Positions 52,160 to 63,779 of a stretch of DNA of 64,000 nt are shown one piece after another. The translations under genes were made by a program, and so were the position numbers. Position 1 is the stretch's first letter; the number at the start of each line of letters is the position of its first letter. A model generated the notes under the pieces. The model made no database searches and was not told where the DNA came from. It saw only the letters and a list, made by a program, of their open reading frames with translations. Source of the DNA: Riptortus pedestris (taxonomy: Eukaryota > Arthropoda > Insecta > Hemiptera > Alydidae); NCBI GenBank assembly GCA_019009955.1, contig CM032230.1:6324501-6388500 (forward strand), in the 5' to 3' direction.

Positions 52160-52720
52160 AAACATTGGAAAAAGTTAAGAAGTGTTGTTACCTAGGGAGC
52201 ACCATCACTGAACACTTCGATAGCAGAGCTGAAGTCGATGGAAGAACAAATTAAAAAAATTAAATTATTAATTAACGTCCACGTTTAGCAACTAAGGCTA
52301 ATTGGGACGGGTTATCTACAGGTTACCACCCTTTTCTAGCCAGGGTGGGACTAAGGATTTAAAATAAATTGCTTTGCCCAGGCGGGAATTGAAATCGTCC
52401 CTCTAGGTTTGCTATGTGAGATGAAAGTTAGCGCTTGATCTCGCATGGCTAACCTGAGCCCCAATGGAAGAAAAGCACTTGCAAAAACAAGCCTTCCAGT
52501 GTAAAAGAATTTAAATAATAAACATATAAAAAATGTTTGCAAGGTCTTTCGTTAGGAGTGTTCTGTAGTTGGAATCTTCAGAAAAGGTTAATGTAATTGA
52601 TTGGAAGCTATGTAAATGTGAATTTGGTGTAGAATCACCAGAAAAAGTTGGGCTTTCTTATTATTTTCTTAGAGTACTTGACCAGGATATTTTCAATTTT
52701 ATTACAGTATGGTTGTCGTC
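52160..52720 (+). pseudogene. LINE RT C-terminal relic split by a SINE
   Basis: The left part, to 52246, reads TLEKVKKCCYLGSTITEHFD, then SRAEVDGR. The right part from 52464 reads KALAKTSLPV, then CKVFR and VVGIFRKG. Together they match the end-of-RT pattern LGS-I-E....EVDRRIALAK-AF. Removing the SINE and one 9-bp duplication restores the reading across the junction. Same family as 8755-9695. Confidence 0.7.
52247..52463 (-). mobile_element. tRNA-derived SINE with target duplication, nested in a LINE relic
   Basis: Minus-strand head GGGGCTCAGGTTAGCCATGC, body and AATTTAATT tail. The 9-bp duplication ATGGAAGAA flanks it at 52238-52246 and 52464-52472. Confidence 0.9.
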
Positions 52721-53313
52721 CAGAATAGGTTTACAACCTGCATAATATTTTGTTGTCTCCCATCCATATAGAAGATTAGATAAAAATATTTTTTTTAGGA
52801 TATGCCTACAGTATAATCAAGCATAACAGGAACCAAATGGATGCTGGAGTTGGTGATTCTACCTCTTGTCATCCATATAATATAATAGTGTGACAGACGG
52901 GCGGACACAATGGCCTCTATATAAAGGTTCTAGGAGGGTGGTAATATATAAAAAGAATAAAATGTGGGTTAAAAAAAAAATGATTCGAATTATCGGGTTT
53001 GAGGCATCGACCGTGCCATAAACAGGACAAATAGACTGAACTTCAGTGGTTTCCTTTTACCTTCTGGATGACCAGCTGTCGGTACTGGCATTTTACAAAC
53101 TCTTTCGAAGCTAGAGTGACATCTTCAAACATCAACAGGCTTGCCAAGGTGGAGGCCGGGCTATACAGGCATATTTGACAAAAGGGTTATATGTTTATGA
53201 TGGTAAAACTAATACACTAATAAATATGATAGAGATCAAGTTTTTTAATGGTTGAAATCAGACCATAAGAGTGGGGATTTAACATTTAAAATTCCTTATC
53301 GCCCTTATTACAA

Positions 53314-53760
53314 GTTAAAAAAGTCCCTCGGGCTCCGTGAACTAAGCAGATTTCCCAAGTGAAGTTTTACAATAAAGAAATCTGCATACTAGTTACAGTA
53401 ACGAGTCTTTATCTTTCGGAAACACACGAATAGAGCCGACATCAGCCGATCTCAACTCCTCCGTTATCACACTTAATAAGAATGCAAATATCTCGGTTAG
53501 TAATCAAGAGTAAAAACGTACATAAAAAAATTTATTGAAAATTACATTTATAATATGGTTGGTTCTATAAAATTTTTCGATCCGACGAATAGCAACGGAG
53601 ATATTTTGAATTTTCAAAATTCCCCACTCTAAACCCCCCTCCCACTGGTCCAATTTCAGCCATTAACGAACTCAATCTTTCTTTTTACATAAAACGATTA
53701 AATACCGAGTTTGGTAACGATTAAACAAAAATTGCGATCGCTGGAGCGTTAACAGACGTA
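53314..53760 (-). mobile_element. HINE/Helentron-like element, truncated
   Basis: The left end is AAAAAGTCCCTCGGGCTCCG (damaged hairpin) with AAGCAGATTTCCCAAGTG. The interior is well kept to GGAGCGTTAACAGACG, where the AT tract and everything beyond are missing. Confidence 0.7.
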
Positions 53761-54250
53761 AGGAGAACCTGCTCAAATGTTATATGTCCAATTTTGCTTG
53801 AAAAGAAATATTTTTTGTTTTGTATATTTTCTTCTAACTCAAAAACTAACAAAACGAATTGTGTTATTATAGTTTTAGGAATAACTTAGGTATAGGTCCA
53901 CCCCTACTGTTCTCAAATTAAAATTAGGTGAATATATCATAAAACATTATGAAAACAAGCTAAAATAGTAAGTATTATTTCCTTCAGGTTATTTTCATCT
54001 GAAGATAAGGATAGATGTCACATGTGATGTCATCAATGAACATTGATTTGCATATTGCCTTTAATTCATTTATTTATTTTAGTTATAATAGATTACATTT
54101 CGTCCAGAGTTCGGTTCCTAGATCCCAAAAAAACTCCTTTTTCGAAAGGGAAAATACTTCCTTTGTTTCCTATAAACGAATAAAAGCTGAATGCCTGGCA
54201 TAGTATGTTATGCCAAAGAGGTAATTAGTTGCTCTCACCTCCATAAAGAA
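53761..54250. other. upstream region, unassigned
   Basis: AT-rich, no supported gene or repeat terminus. Confidence 0.3.
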
Positions 54251-54252
54251 GA

Positions 54253-54531
54253 ATGTCCACCACCTAGGGGCTGCGTTTACTTAACAGATTGCCCTCGTAC
54301 GACGAGTATTTGCACTTATCTCAAAACGTAAAAGTTCAATGAGAACAATATTTGGTATTATAGGCTTCAAATAAAGTGATTTATAATATAAGTTTATTGT
54401 AAATAGGACAGGACTAGGGGTTTACTAAAAGCCAAAAATAAAAAAAAAAATGCAAATATCTCAGTTAAAAATCAAAAGAGTCAAATAACATACATAAAAT
54501 ATTTATAGAAGATTACATTCTATATTATACA

Positions 54532-54588
<57 letters not shown>

Positions 54589-54709
54589 TTTTGAACGGAA
54601 CACATTTTCGTCATTTCCAGGATCGATGGACATCTAAGGAAATGTTTTGATAATCTCGTCATGAGTACGTCCTCAATAGCTGATTTCCCTTAAGGTAAAT
54701 CTGCTAAAA
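54253..54709 (-). mobile_element. HINE/Helentron-like element, short subtype
   Basis: The left end is TCCACCACCTAGGGGCTGCG with ACAGATTGCCCTCG. AT tract 54539-54585, and right end GATTTCCCTTAAGGTAAATC with TGCTAAAA. The interior lacks the C-rich block. Confidence 0.7.
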
Positions 54710-55130
54710 CCCCGATTACCGGTTTTGTAGGGCTTTGTGTCAGCAAAGTCCTTTTTAAGTTGACAGTGAGCTAATTGAAATGCTCGGAGAGATGTTGAGG
54801 GACGTAGATAGGCCTATAGTTGACAGGAGAGAGCTCCATCTGGCAACATATGCAGGGCACAAGCATAGCAAATCATATCCGACATTATATGGCATCATAT
54901 CATCATCATCCTATTATCATATGCTAGACTTTCATTGCTCCACATATATCAACACGTATGTCCCACATCCCCATACCGGCATACTCCACTGGGTCAACAC
55001 ACTACTTGCAACATTATTCCAAGTATTTACGTTCAGCTCATATTAATTATGTTGGTAACTTTATGCCGATGACCGCAATGCATCGTCGGAGTGCTCCTCA
55101 AATACGGAACCTTTCATCACATTTCTTTTG
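54710..55130. other. unassigned sequence
   Basis: A 88-codon plus-strand frame at 54780 has no recognised domain. GCTCGGAGAGATGTTGAGG near 54781 may derive from a retroelement. Confidence 0.25.
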
Positions 55131-55560
55131 ATGGTTACCAAATTCGAAATTTAAACGCTTTATGAATAATTTATAATCAAGTTCATTAATGGCTGCTCTC
55201 GGACAAGAAGAAAGGTGGAGGGTTAGAGAGTGGAACCGAAACTTTTAAATAACTCTTTCAAATATTGCTTTATACATATTTCTCCAAAAGAATTACTTGC
55301 AGCGGTATTTGTATATTTTATAGTTTAGGCTTTGAATACGTTCAATTCTACTCATTAGTTTTTCTTCTTGTGTAACTCAGCCACTGAAAATTTCATTAAT
55401 ACCTGTTTACATCGTTAACTCCTTAACTATTAATTCCATTTTACTATGGGAAAAATGTAGAACAGATGGTGAGATGTGATCATCAGCGTGTCAAGATCCA
55501 GCGCCCAGGAAATGTGCTTACTTTACACAGCACGTGCTAAGGGGCTTCGTTATTTTATTT
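55130..55560 (+). mobile_element. HINE fragment, diverged
   Basis: GATGGTTACCAAATTCGAAA, CAAGTTCATTAATGGCTGC and a weak hairpin end (CTTACTTTACACAGCACGTG near 55518) identify an old copy. Confidence 0.5.
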
Positions 55561-57140
55561 TACTCCGCAGCATGCATTCAGGTAAGACATTTATTAATTT
55601 TGACATTCTCTACATGTGTCACTAGCTCTGATATATTACAGATTATCACATTGGCTTAACTATTTCCTTTACATTGCCTGACATGAAGCATGTTTTGACG
55701 ATGACATCAACGGTGTAAGCCATCATTGAAACGTTCACGTAGACAATTTAGTTTAGTCATTAGAGTTTTTCAAATTCACAACAACCGGTATATGGACTCC
55801 CGAGTTTTCCCAGTGTAGGACAGACGTTCATGCAAATTTGACAGATATTTAACGTCAGAAGTATGCTGCCTTTTACAAGTCGTTTAATTATTGTAAATTT
55901 TCTAGAATATTTTATTTTTAGTCTACATTGCTATTTCACTTGCTCGTAAAACATACGCGTAGACCTCAGGTCACCAAACTTCTCAGTCTCATCGACCACT
56001 TGCCATGGTTTTTGTTTTGACCTAGACCCCTGCTTAGCTAATATTGTATTTTGGAAAAATCATCAACTTCAAATGTGGTGAGAAGAAAGAAAAAACACTC
56101 TATTTTTTATATATTTATTGATGAAACCGAAATTAAAACAAACTAAAATGCAATTAAGTATTTTTGTATTACACAAATACAATAAGGATAAATAAACGAT
56201 TTTTGGTGGGGGGGGGGTGAATTTGACGCTTTGATTATAAATGTTCAATATTTGTTATGAAATTAGTGAGGTTTAATCTTAAATCTCCTCGATCAATGAT
56301 ATACAGTTTTATTTGTCTTTTTATTTTTTTGTGAAAAAGAAAAAAAACAACTAATTGTGCTTTTTTGGAACGTTTTTCCAGTACATATGAAGACGCAGAA
56401 AAGCCAATAAAACTTTTCCATCTCTATTCCATGATTCGGGATCAAATAAAAGGTATATCTTTTTGAAGCCAGAATAGCTGATATCCGAATTTCTAATAAA
56501 ATTTTATATTTTTCAGTTAAAATAAAATTCATAATTATAATTATTTAATTATTGTACATAAATGGAATTAAATATTGAAATTAAAATCGCGACCTCCTTA
56601 AATGAGGTCGACTTATCGTTAATCCCTCCTTTACATCAGACCCCTAATTCATTTTTCCCCGCTCATAAGGACCTATATTAAGTCGCCACCGACCTCTGAG
56701 GGTCCATATAGACTACTTTGGTTATCATTGACGTAGGTAAAGCCAATTCTATCTGAAAAATCAGAAATTTCTCCAGAAAAAAAGAACAGACCTCTCATTC
56801 CAGGATTATGCGAGCTTGGGTGGATATATGGAGAAAAGTGTAAGCAGTCTGCCATAATAGGAGAGAGAAAGCTATTCAGAAAATTTCTCACTCCTTGTAA
56901 AAACATCAAAGCCCAATACCGGCTCGAACCTCACTCTACAACCTTTCGCCTGTTAAGCTGAAGCGACGCATCATGGTTTTTATAGAAGCGAAAAAGAAAT
57001 TCTACAATCAGGCTTGTATTTATTGAATTAATATTTTCACTTTGTGCGGGAGAAGCAACAGAAAGTTCTCGAAGAGTTCTTTATCATTAATTTATGCATG
57101 ATCTCAATTATAACTCAAATAGTCAGCGTTTTGTGTATGT
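55561..57140. other. upstream region, unassigned
   Basis: AT-rich sequence with a run of G near 56208 and A-rich or T-rich patches. No supported gene or element. Confidence 0.35.
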
Positions 57141-57460
57141 AGAAGTAGCTCACAAAGAAATTGTATTATTTGTATGAAAAATTTATTTACATTATTAAGG
57201 CCCAGGAACAAGAAAAGTCTATTGCACAGGGGCTGAGAAATATAACCAGATTTCCTGGATACTGCCATGACACACTTGTCATGTTATCAAGTGCCTCAAG
57301 CAGAGGCTACCTAAACTATGCAGCGAACGTAACTAAGCGATATTTGTGCTGATATGATACATCTATATAATTTTCTTTTTATTAACGTTTTCTAAATTAA
57401 AATCTGATGAGAAAAAGAGGGGGAGAACTATTAAACCAGAAAGTACGAATAACTCGCTTA

Positions 57461-58146
57461 ATCCGTCACATAGGAGCTGCGTAAACTAAGCAGATTTCTA
57501 ACGTGCTGCTATAACACACCAAACTGATTAGAAGAGGGAGGGGGCTTACTGACAACAGAAAACAATGAAGATTGAATAACTCGGCTAATACTTGAATTAC
57601 GAAAAAGTGAAAAGAACAACAATTGAAGAGTACCAATGGTTTAAGAAATTTGGTTCTATAATATTTTACGATCCGACTCATAATAACGGAGGTGTTTTAA
57701 AGTTTTGAATTCCCCACTCGTCTAAACCCCCACCATTCCAAGGCCGATTTTAGTGCGGGTGAAACCTTAAAGGTCTTTATTAAAGATACCTTAAGGCATT
57801 TTGAGGCCTTTAATTAAAATGTAAATGAAGCCAATACTATAAAAATACCGGCAAAGAAGTTGTAAGAGGTAGCTAACACAGCCATAGCAATCAGCTCATT
57901 CTTCAGATCTTGATTTGATGGAAATAAACATGTGATGGAGGAAGACAACATCTTTCTTTACCTTAAGTGCTGGATCCTGCAACATCGGTACCTCAACACA
58001 CAAGTAATTGTGAAAATAAGGTCTGTGATAACCTTATTTTCACAATTACCTGGGTAGGATCAATGGAGATTAGAGGAAACTTATCGAAAATCGGGTCATG
58101 AGTATAACCTCAACAGACAATTTCCCTTAGGGGAAATCTGCTAAAA
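57461..58146 (-). mobile_element. HINE/Helentron-like element, variant with snap-back hairpin
   Basis: The left end is ATCCGTCACATAGGAGCTGC with AGCAGATTTCTAACGTG. The right end is TTTCCCTTAGGGGAAATCTG with CTAAAA. Where standard copies have an AT tract this one has a 19-bp perfect hairpin at 58004-58049. Confidence 0.65.
58004..58049. repeat. 19-bp perfect inverted repeat
   Basis: GTAATTGTGAAAATAAGGT at 58004-58022 and ACCTTATTTTCACAATTAC at 58031-58049, with an 8-nt loop. The right arm resembles the HINE block ACCTCATTTTCGTC. Confidence 0.9.
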
Positions 58147-58329
58147 CACAGTTGTTAATATTACCTAATAAATGGCTTAATCTAGAACAAGATTGTTTGG
58201 ATATTGGGTTTAATTTGTTCCAGGGGTTTAATCTTCTCTACAAACGTTTCGGTAGAGTTTATTTGTTCCTCAACGGTAAGAAAGATACTCAGACCAACCT
58301 AAGAGGTGTATCTAACAGAACCCTTAATT

Positions 58330-58690
58330 GAAATGAGGTTCCATTACCGAGGGTAAACGGTGAAAGCCGGGGCTATAACCCAGTCCCTCAAGAACTAATT
58401 ACTGAAATGGGTCTCGGAGGAAATGGGTGTAGCGGGAATATGGAGGGAGGAGGTTATGGGTGTTTTGTGGTTACCCCCGATCTATAACCTGCGCGGGGGA
58501 ACCGCATCGGGAAATGTCATAAGAAAAGGCGCGAGGAGAACCGTAACTCTCAAAGGTTATGAACAGTCCGAGCCGCCTCCCGCTCGAGTTTGAAGGCAAA
58601 ATTGCTCCCAAATGCCTTCCGCCGATCGTTCGGGAAAAGAACCGTTCATCGCGAACTGTTTGGATCGCCTTTCAAAAGGAGTGACTAGGT
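58330..58690. other. GC-rich unique island
   Basis: CGCGGGGGAACCGCATCGGG, GGCGCGAGGAGAACCG and GAGCCGCCTCCCGCTCGAG stand out from AT-rich surroundings. No transposon terminus or convincing ORF. May be a regulatory island or a non-coding remnant. Confidence 0.3.
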
Positions 58691-58844
58691 CCTAGGCGAG
58701 TTATTTTTTTACTTCGCTGCCAGTTTTTGTATCGGAACATTCTAACGGGACATACGACGCCCAACCAGTCAATTTTGACGTAGTATATGTATGCCTGAGG
58801 TGCAAGTCCAATATTTTTTGTTGGTAGAGTAAAAGGCTATAAGG

Positions 58845-59100
58845 AAGCCGGTCATGCAGGTGCTGCGTTAACATAGCATATTTCCAACAGACTGGCATAT
58901 CGCAATCTGCTGATCTCATCTCACCATCTATTCTCTATGCCTCTCATAGTAAGAAGCCTGTGTAAACAGAAATTAAAGTGTTTTTCGAACTGAGATGTTT
59001 AGTAACATAATATTTACAAATCGGAATGTCGGAGGAGTAGTGAGGATTTACAAAAGGCTGAAACCAAAAACAAAACAAAAAAATACTAAAGTGGCCCTAT
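58845..59100 (-). mobile_element. HINE variant end fragment
   Basis: GGTCATGCAGGTGCTGCGTT with AGCATATTTCCAACAG, then TCTGCTGATCTCATCTCACC. Diverged second-subtype copy; the rest is not identifiable. Confidence 0.45.
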
Positions 59101-59467
59101 GTTTCACTTGGAGAATAAATGGTCCAACCAAGCCTCACAAGTTTTCATGAAGTATAAAGTGATTTCGAAGACTCTTGTCCCCATCCTCAAAGCTACTTCA
59201 TCTGCTCAGTGGGAAAGACTGCAAGTGACTCACTAGGTCATGCAAGTAGCTCTGAAGCAAGGATCTTTGGAAGAACTCAGCCCTTAAACAAAAACTTGTG
59301 GAGGATAGGACGTTTTACTCTCCAAATATATATACCTCCAACGACACAACAGTGACGTCCTATGTTTCATTTAGGGTGCATGGCCCTATTCCTTAAAAGA
59401 AAATTTACTGAAACTATTGTCGGTACTCAGGTTTTTGGATCTTTGGATGCAAAAACAAACATTTTAT

Positions 59468-59523
59468 CTAATACACACTCGAATGAGTGAAATTTAGTTT
59501 TCACTCATTCGAGTGTGTATTAG
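59468..59523. repeat. 25-bp perfect inverted repeat hairpin
   Basis: The 25-base arm 59468-59492 (starting CTAATACACACTCGAATG) is perfectly complementary to 59499-59523, with a 6-nt loop TTTAGT. Confidence 0.9.
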
Positions 59524-59589
59524 GGAGGTACATAGCTTTATGTAGTCACCTGTAACAACTTATATTTTATCTAAACCTTAATAATTTTC

Positions 59590-60070
59590 ATTTATGACCT
59601 TGTTCATTTATTTTGTTCTTTGTTGTGTTCCGTTTTTATTTTTTGATTTTCATTCTTATTTTTTGAGTTTCATTTCCGTTTTTGAGTTCCAGTTCCGTTT
59701 TTGTACTTCATACAGTTTTTTATTTACTTATTTTTTTTTAATTTTGCCTTTTGTGACCTATTTCCTTTTATTTTTTTGCTTTCCAGTTCTGTTTTATATT
59801 GCGTTTCTATTTCTTTCCCATCTCTGTTTTTCGTGTTTTTTCTCTGTTTTGTGATCTTTTTATGTTTTGAGTTCCTTTTGTGTTCTATGTTCCTTTTACG
59901 TTTGTGTTCCTCATCCGTTTCTTTTTTACCTTTTCTGTTTTGTGTTCCATTTTCTGTTTTGTTTAATTTTGTTAATTTTTTTTGTATTGTTTTGTTTTGT
60001 GTAGTTTCTTAAGTTACGAAGCTTTTGTTTAGAGCAACATCGCTAAAGCTCCAATAAATAAATAAAAATA
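59590..60070 (+). repeat. T-rich LINE-type 3' tail
   Basis: Long degenerate array of TTTTTGTGTTCC-like words, ending GAGCAACATCGCTAAAGC, TCCAATAAATAAATAAA. Same tail as at 1900-2350 and (reverse) 24020-24340. Open frames here are low complexity. Confidence 0.5.
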
Positions 60071-60365
60071 ATAATGAGAATAATGGAAAACAGTCACGGG
60101 CATAGTTAGAATAATGTCGAATAACTTATTGTTTTAAGATGGCTGCTAGCTCATCGATATGGATAATGATGCACAGGTGATTCAGTGATTTAATTACTAG
60201 GAACAATCGCATCCTTGGATATGCCTACTTTGAACGTCACCGATGTGGAATGTTGGAGATACACTGCCGAACCCTTCTGTCAAAGAACGTATCCTATAGT
60301 GTAATTTCAATTATATGCATTGCGATTATTGTTTCCACAATAAAAGTTCTTTGTTTTCAGCGATT
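60071..60365. other. unassigned sequence
   Basis: No gene or repeat terminus recognised. Confidence 0.3.
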
Positions 60366-61250
60366 ATTAAGAAAAGTCTGTCACAAAGATGCTGTGTACA
60401 CTACTCAGATTTCCCACTCACTGGAATAAGACTATGAACCACATGAGGTTGTCAGTTCACTATTTCTCCCGTACTATGAAGCCTAAGGAAACAGGAATTA
60501 AACCTTACGCAGAACATGAGATATTTAGAGTCTCAGCGACCTAATGGGAAATTCGGATGAATAGAAGTGATTTGCCAAACGATGCAAGTAATATTCGAGC
60601 CAAAGAGAGAATGCATGAAGACTAAAGTTAAAGAAAATTAAAGTGATCCACTTTTACACCTTAGGAAATGTACAACAAGGGAACGACAAGAGTGTTGTGA
60701 ATGAATAGGCCACTATTGGGATGAAGGGATTGGTTGAGAATAGGTTAGGTAAGGCTGCCATAGACGTGCTACTCTTCCACGAACTGCCAGCTATAGTCCA
60801 TTCTAGCTGCAGTTCGTGACCACTTAGCCACAAAAAGGTTCGTCTCTTTCGAACACTTCTTTCTTGCCGCTCTCCAACCGAGAACTTATTTACTTGCCAT
60901 TTGTCCCAAACAGAGATATCTCTTCTCGGAGGGTGGTCGAAAATGTAAAATATCTCCATTATTATTATTCGGATTGTAAAATGTTATAGAAACAATCTTG
61001 ATAAACCATTAATGCTTAAAACTGGTCATTTATTACTGAAATCGAACCAAAGGTTGGTATAGAGGAATATATAAAATTCAAAATGTCTCGGTCGCATCGA
61101 ATAATGTTATAGAACTAATTAACTCTATAAATGATGGTGTATACATGTTTTCTCTACTATGCAAATTAAGCGACTTATTTACATTTTTCTAGTCGTGAGA
61201 CACTTAATTCGAAGCTAAAATAGAAACTATTTTTCTCATTAAACTTTCTA
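60366..61250 (-). mobile_element. HINE pieces, strongly diverged
   Basis: AAAAGTCTGTCACAAAGATG with CAGATTTCCCACTCAC near 60371-60420 is a hairpin end. ATCTCCATTATTATTATTCG and AATCGAACCAAAGG blocks follow in mixed order. Confidence 0.4.
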
Positions 61251-61257
61251 GTTATTT

Positions 61258-61380
61258 ATTTATTCACGTTACACTGTTTGTGCTATATGCTCATTCCTAT
61301 TACCCAGGCGGGAATTGAAATCGCCAATCTAGGTTTACCATATGCCGTTAAGACCAAAGACTTAACTCACATGGCTACTG
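61258..61380 (-). mobile_element. tRNA-derived SINE, internally deleted
   Basis: TACCCAGGCGGGAATTGAAA, CAATCTAGGTTTACCATATG and TAACTCACATGGCTA match the head; the body block is largely absent. Confidence 0.65.
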
Positions 61381-61419
61381 AATTTCATTGAACTTCTACT
61401 GTGTGAGATAAATGCAGAT

Positions 61420-61972
61420 ACGTTGTGTGATGACGTCACCAATAAATATTTGGTGGTCTTCACTGGAAAATGTTTATTTTCTTTATACCATAATCGATAT
61501 TCTACACTTTCATTCTACCCTGAAGTTCATAGTCGTTAATAACTAAAGTCAGACCAACAATAGGGGGAAATTAGAAAATTCAAAGTAACTCCGTTATCAT
61601 GTGTTGAATTGAAAAATGTTATAGAACCAATCTTGTTCTTTAGCATTCAGCAAAACCCCCACTTCTACGTGTGTTACACAAACAATACTCCGTTGTATAA
61701 TAAATCATTTTATTGGAAGCTTAAATACGAAATATTGTTTTCAAGAAACCTTTATTATACGAGATACATGAAATATGTTCAGGTGCCCCCCTCCCTTGTT
61801 CATTGTTCTTGGACTACTAGCATTGGATTGATTGGGATAAAAATTATTCTGATAAACTACAGTATTTGTTATAGTAATAGTTTTCAATAAAATGAATATA
61901 TTATATTGTCATTTCATCTTCAAGAGGGAAATCTGCTTAGTTTACGCAGCCCCTCCGTGACGGACTTTTTCT
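61420..61972 (+). mobile_element. HINE fragment ending in intact hairpin
   Basis: Interior blocks (CAGTGAAGACCACC-like to TTTTATTGGAAGCTTAAATA) lead to GGGAAATCTGCTTAGTTTAC with GCAGCCCCTCCGTGACGG at 61926-61972. Confidence 0.6.
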
Positions 61973-62180
61973 GAGAAACATCGCTAAAGCCCCCTGCTCT
62001 TATTATATATTTTTTTCGTAACTGAAATATTAAGCGAGTTATTAGCACTTTCTTGGTTTCAGCCTTTCGTAAAACGTTTAAATATCGACTTTCGTAACAT
62101 ATATATAGTCCTGGGTAGGATCGAAGGAAATTGAAGACATTTTTCGACAACCTCAATAGCTGACTTCCTTTAAGGGATAA

Positions 62181-62786
62181 AATTTGATCTGCTTTCCGGA
62201 AATGTTCGCCGAATGACTACACTTGAATCTGAAACTTCGAACAAAACTTTTAATGTAAGTAGTCGATCTCTGTTACACAGCTCTGAATTCATTCTGACTC
62301 TGAATTTGAGTTAACCAGAGGAGTAAGCGAGTTTTATGAGAGTTGCATTGGAGGCTGACAAGAAGATGGAGGTTGCACATTGACGTATGACTCCCAGTTC
62401 AAAGGTCAATGCATTTCCAGTCCGTAGACAAAACTCCAATGCAACTGCAGCTAGCCAGGTAATTTGGTTACGAAAGCCGAGTATTCTGCATGTCGAAATG
62501 GAGGCCTATTATGGTTTTGGAAATGGCAGAGTTACTTCACCAGAAAGGTCAATGCAATAAATCAATATCAACTACCTTTTCAACTATTGACCTGGATGGC
62601 TCCTGTTTTACATACTTTCTAATGGAAAGAAAAGTCTTTATAACTTTTTTAAAACTCTTTTTGGGTTGTCATGATAACGGGCTGCAAATGGGTAAATGTC
62701 AGAACATATATTAATTTCGAAATCTGCTAGTTTGGTCGTCCTCTGATCTTTGACAAATGATAAACCGCTTAGATAAAATGTATATT
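62181..62786. other. upstream region, unassigned
   Basis: No supported gene or repeat. A 74-codon plus-strand frame at 62490 is not recognised. Confidence 0.3.
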
Positions 62787-62938
62787 AAAAAGTCCGTCAA
62801 GCAGGGGTTAAACAGAACTAAACATATTTCCCACGTGGAATTTTACAGTAGATAAATCTACATACTGGAACACTTAACACTAACGTGAATAAATACAAAT
62901 GACAATGAGAAATGACTCAGTAAATTTACATTTTGATA

Positions 62939-63133
62939 CATGTTGGTCTTGATCTTGCTTGGTAGACCTAAAATGGCGGGTTCTATTCCAGCCCTGGGCA
63001 ATAGAAATTTATTTAGTGACGGACTCATTAAATAAATTCCTTAGTTCCACCCTGGCTAGAAAAGGGTGGTAACCTGTAGGTAGCCCGTCCCAATTAGCAA
63101 TAGTAGCACAAAGTGGACGTAAATAAATAAATA
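62939..63133 (+). mobile_element. tRNA-derived SINE nested in HINE
   Basis: GTTCTATTCCAGCCCTGGGC, TTTAGTGACGGACTCATTAA, CTGGCTAGAAAAGGGTGG and AATAAATAAATAA tail; the head is short. An 11-bp duplication ACATTTTGATA flanks it at 62928-62938 and 63134-63144. Confidence 0.9.
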
Positions 63134-63730
63134 ACATTTTGATAACCACAACTGAATTTTAAACAACCGGGTTAGACAACCTCTCAGAGCTGATTAGACA
63201 AATAGAAATATTCTTGATCCGAAAGATAAACAATTACAGAAATATATCAGAATATAATATAATATAATTTTATTGAAAACTATTTATTATATCTAGAATT
63301 GTAATTGATACTGACTCAGAATAACTACAATCATTCTAATTTTAGTAATCCAAGAACTAAAAGAGGGGGTCATAGAATTTCCATGTATTTCATCTATAAA
63401 AGATCCGTTGAACACAATATTTGGAACATCAGCTTGAAATAAGACGGTTCATGAAATATTGGCTTATTCAATCTAAGAAATGACAATAACTCGGTTGATA
63501 TTGAAGATAAGGAAAACATGTATATGACAACATTTATAGATCATTAAAAATTAAATAAAATTGGTTCTATACAATATTTCGATCCGTTGTATAGTGACGG
63601 AGATATTTCAAAAAAAATTCAAATTCCCCCTTTAACCCCCCCCCCTACCTCTTCTCTGATTTCGGCCGTTACCGAACTTGATCTTTCTAATTAAATAAAA
63701 CGACTAAATATAAGTGTAACAGACAAATAT

Positions 63731-63736
63731 GTGTGC

Positions 63737-63776
<40 letters not shown>
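63731..63776. repeat. (GT)n microsatellite inside HINE
   Basis: GT dinucleotide repeat at the position occupied by (AT)n in other HINE copies. Confidence 0.9.

Positions 63777-63779
<3 letters not shown>

Noticed and set aside
59594..60012. Two overlapping Phe/Leu-rich ORFs that look like membrane proteins
   Set aside because: They are translations of a degenerate T-rich tract that ends in a LINE-like tail; the composition explains the hydrophobicity.
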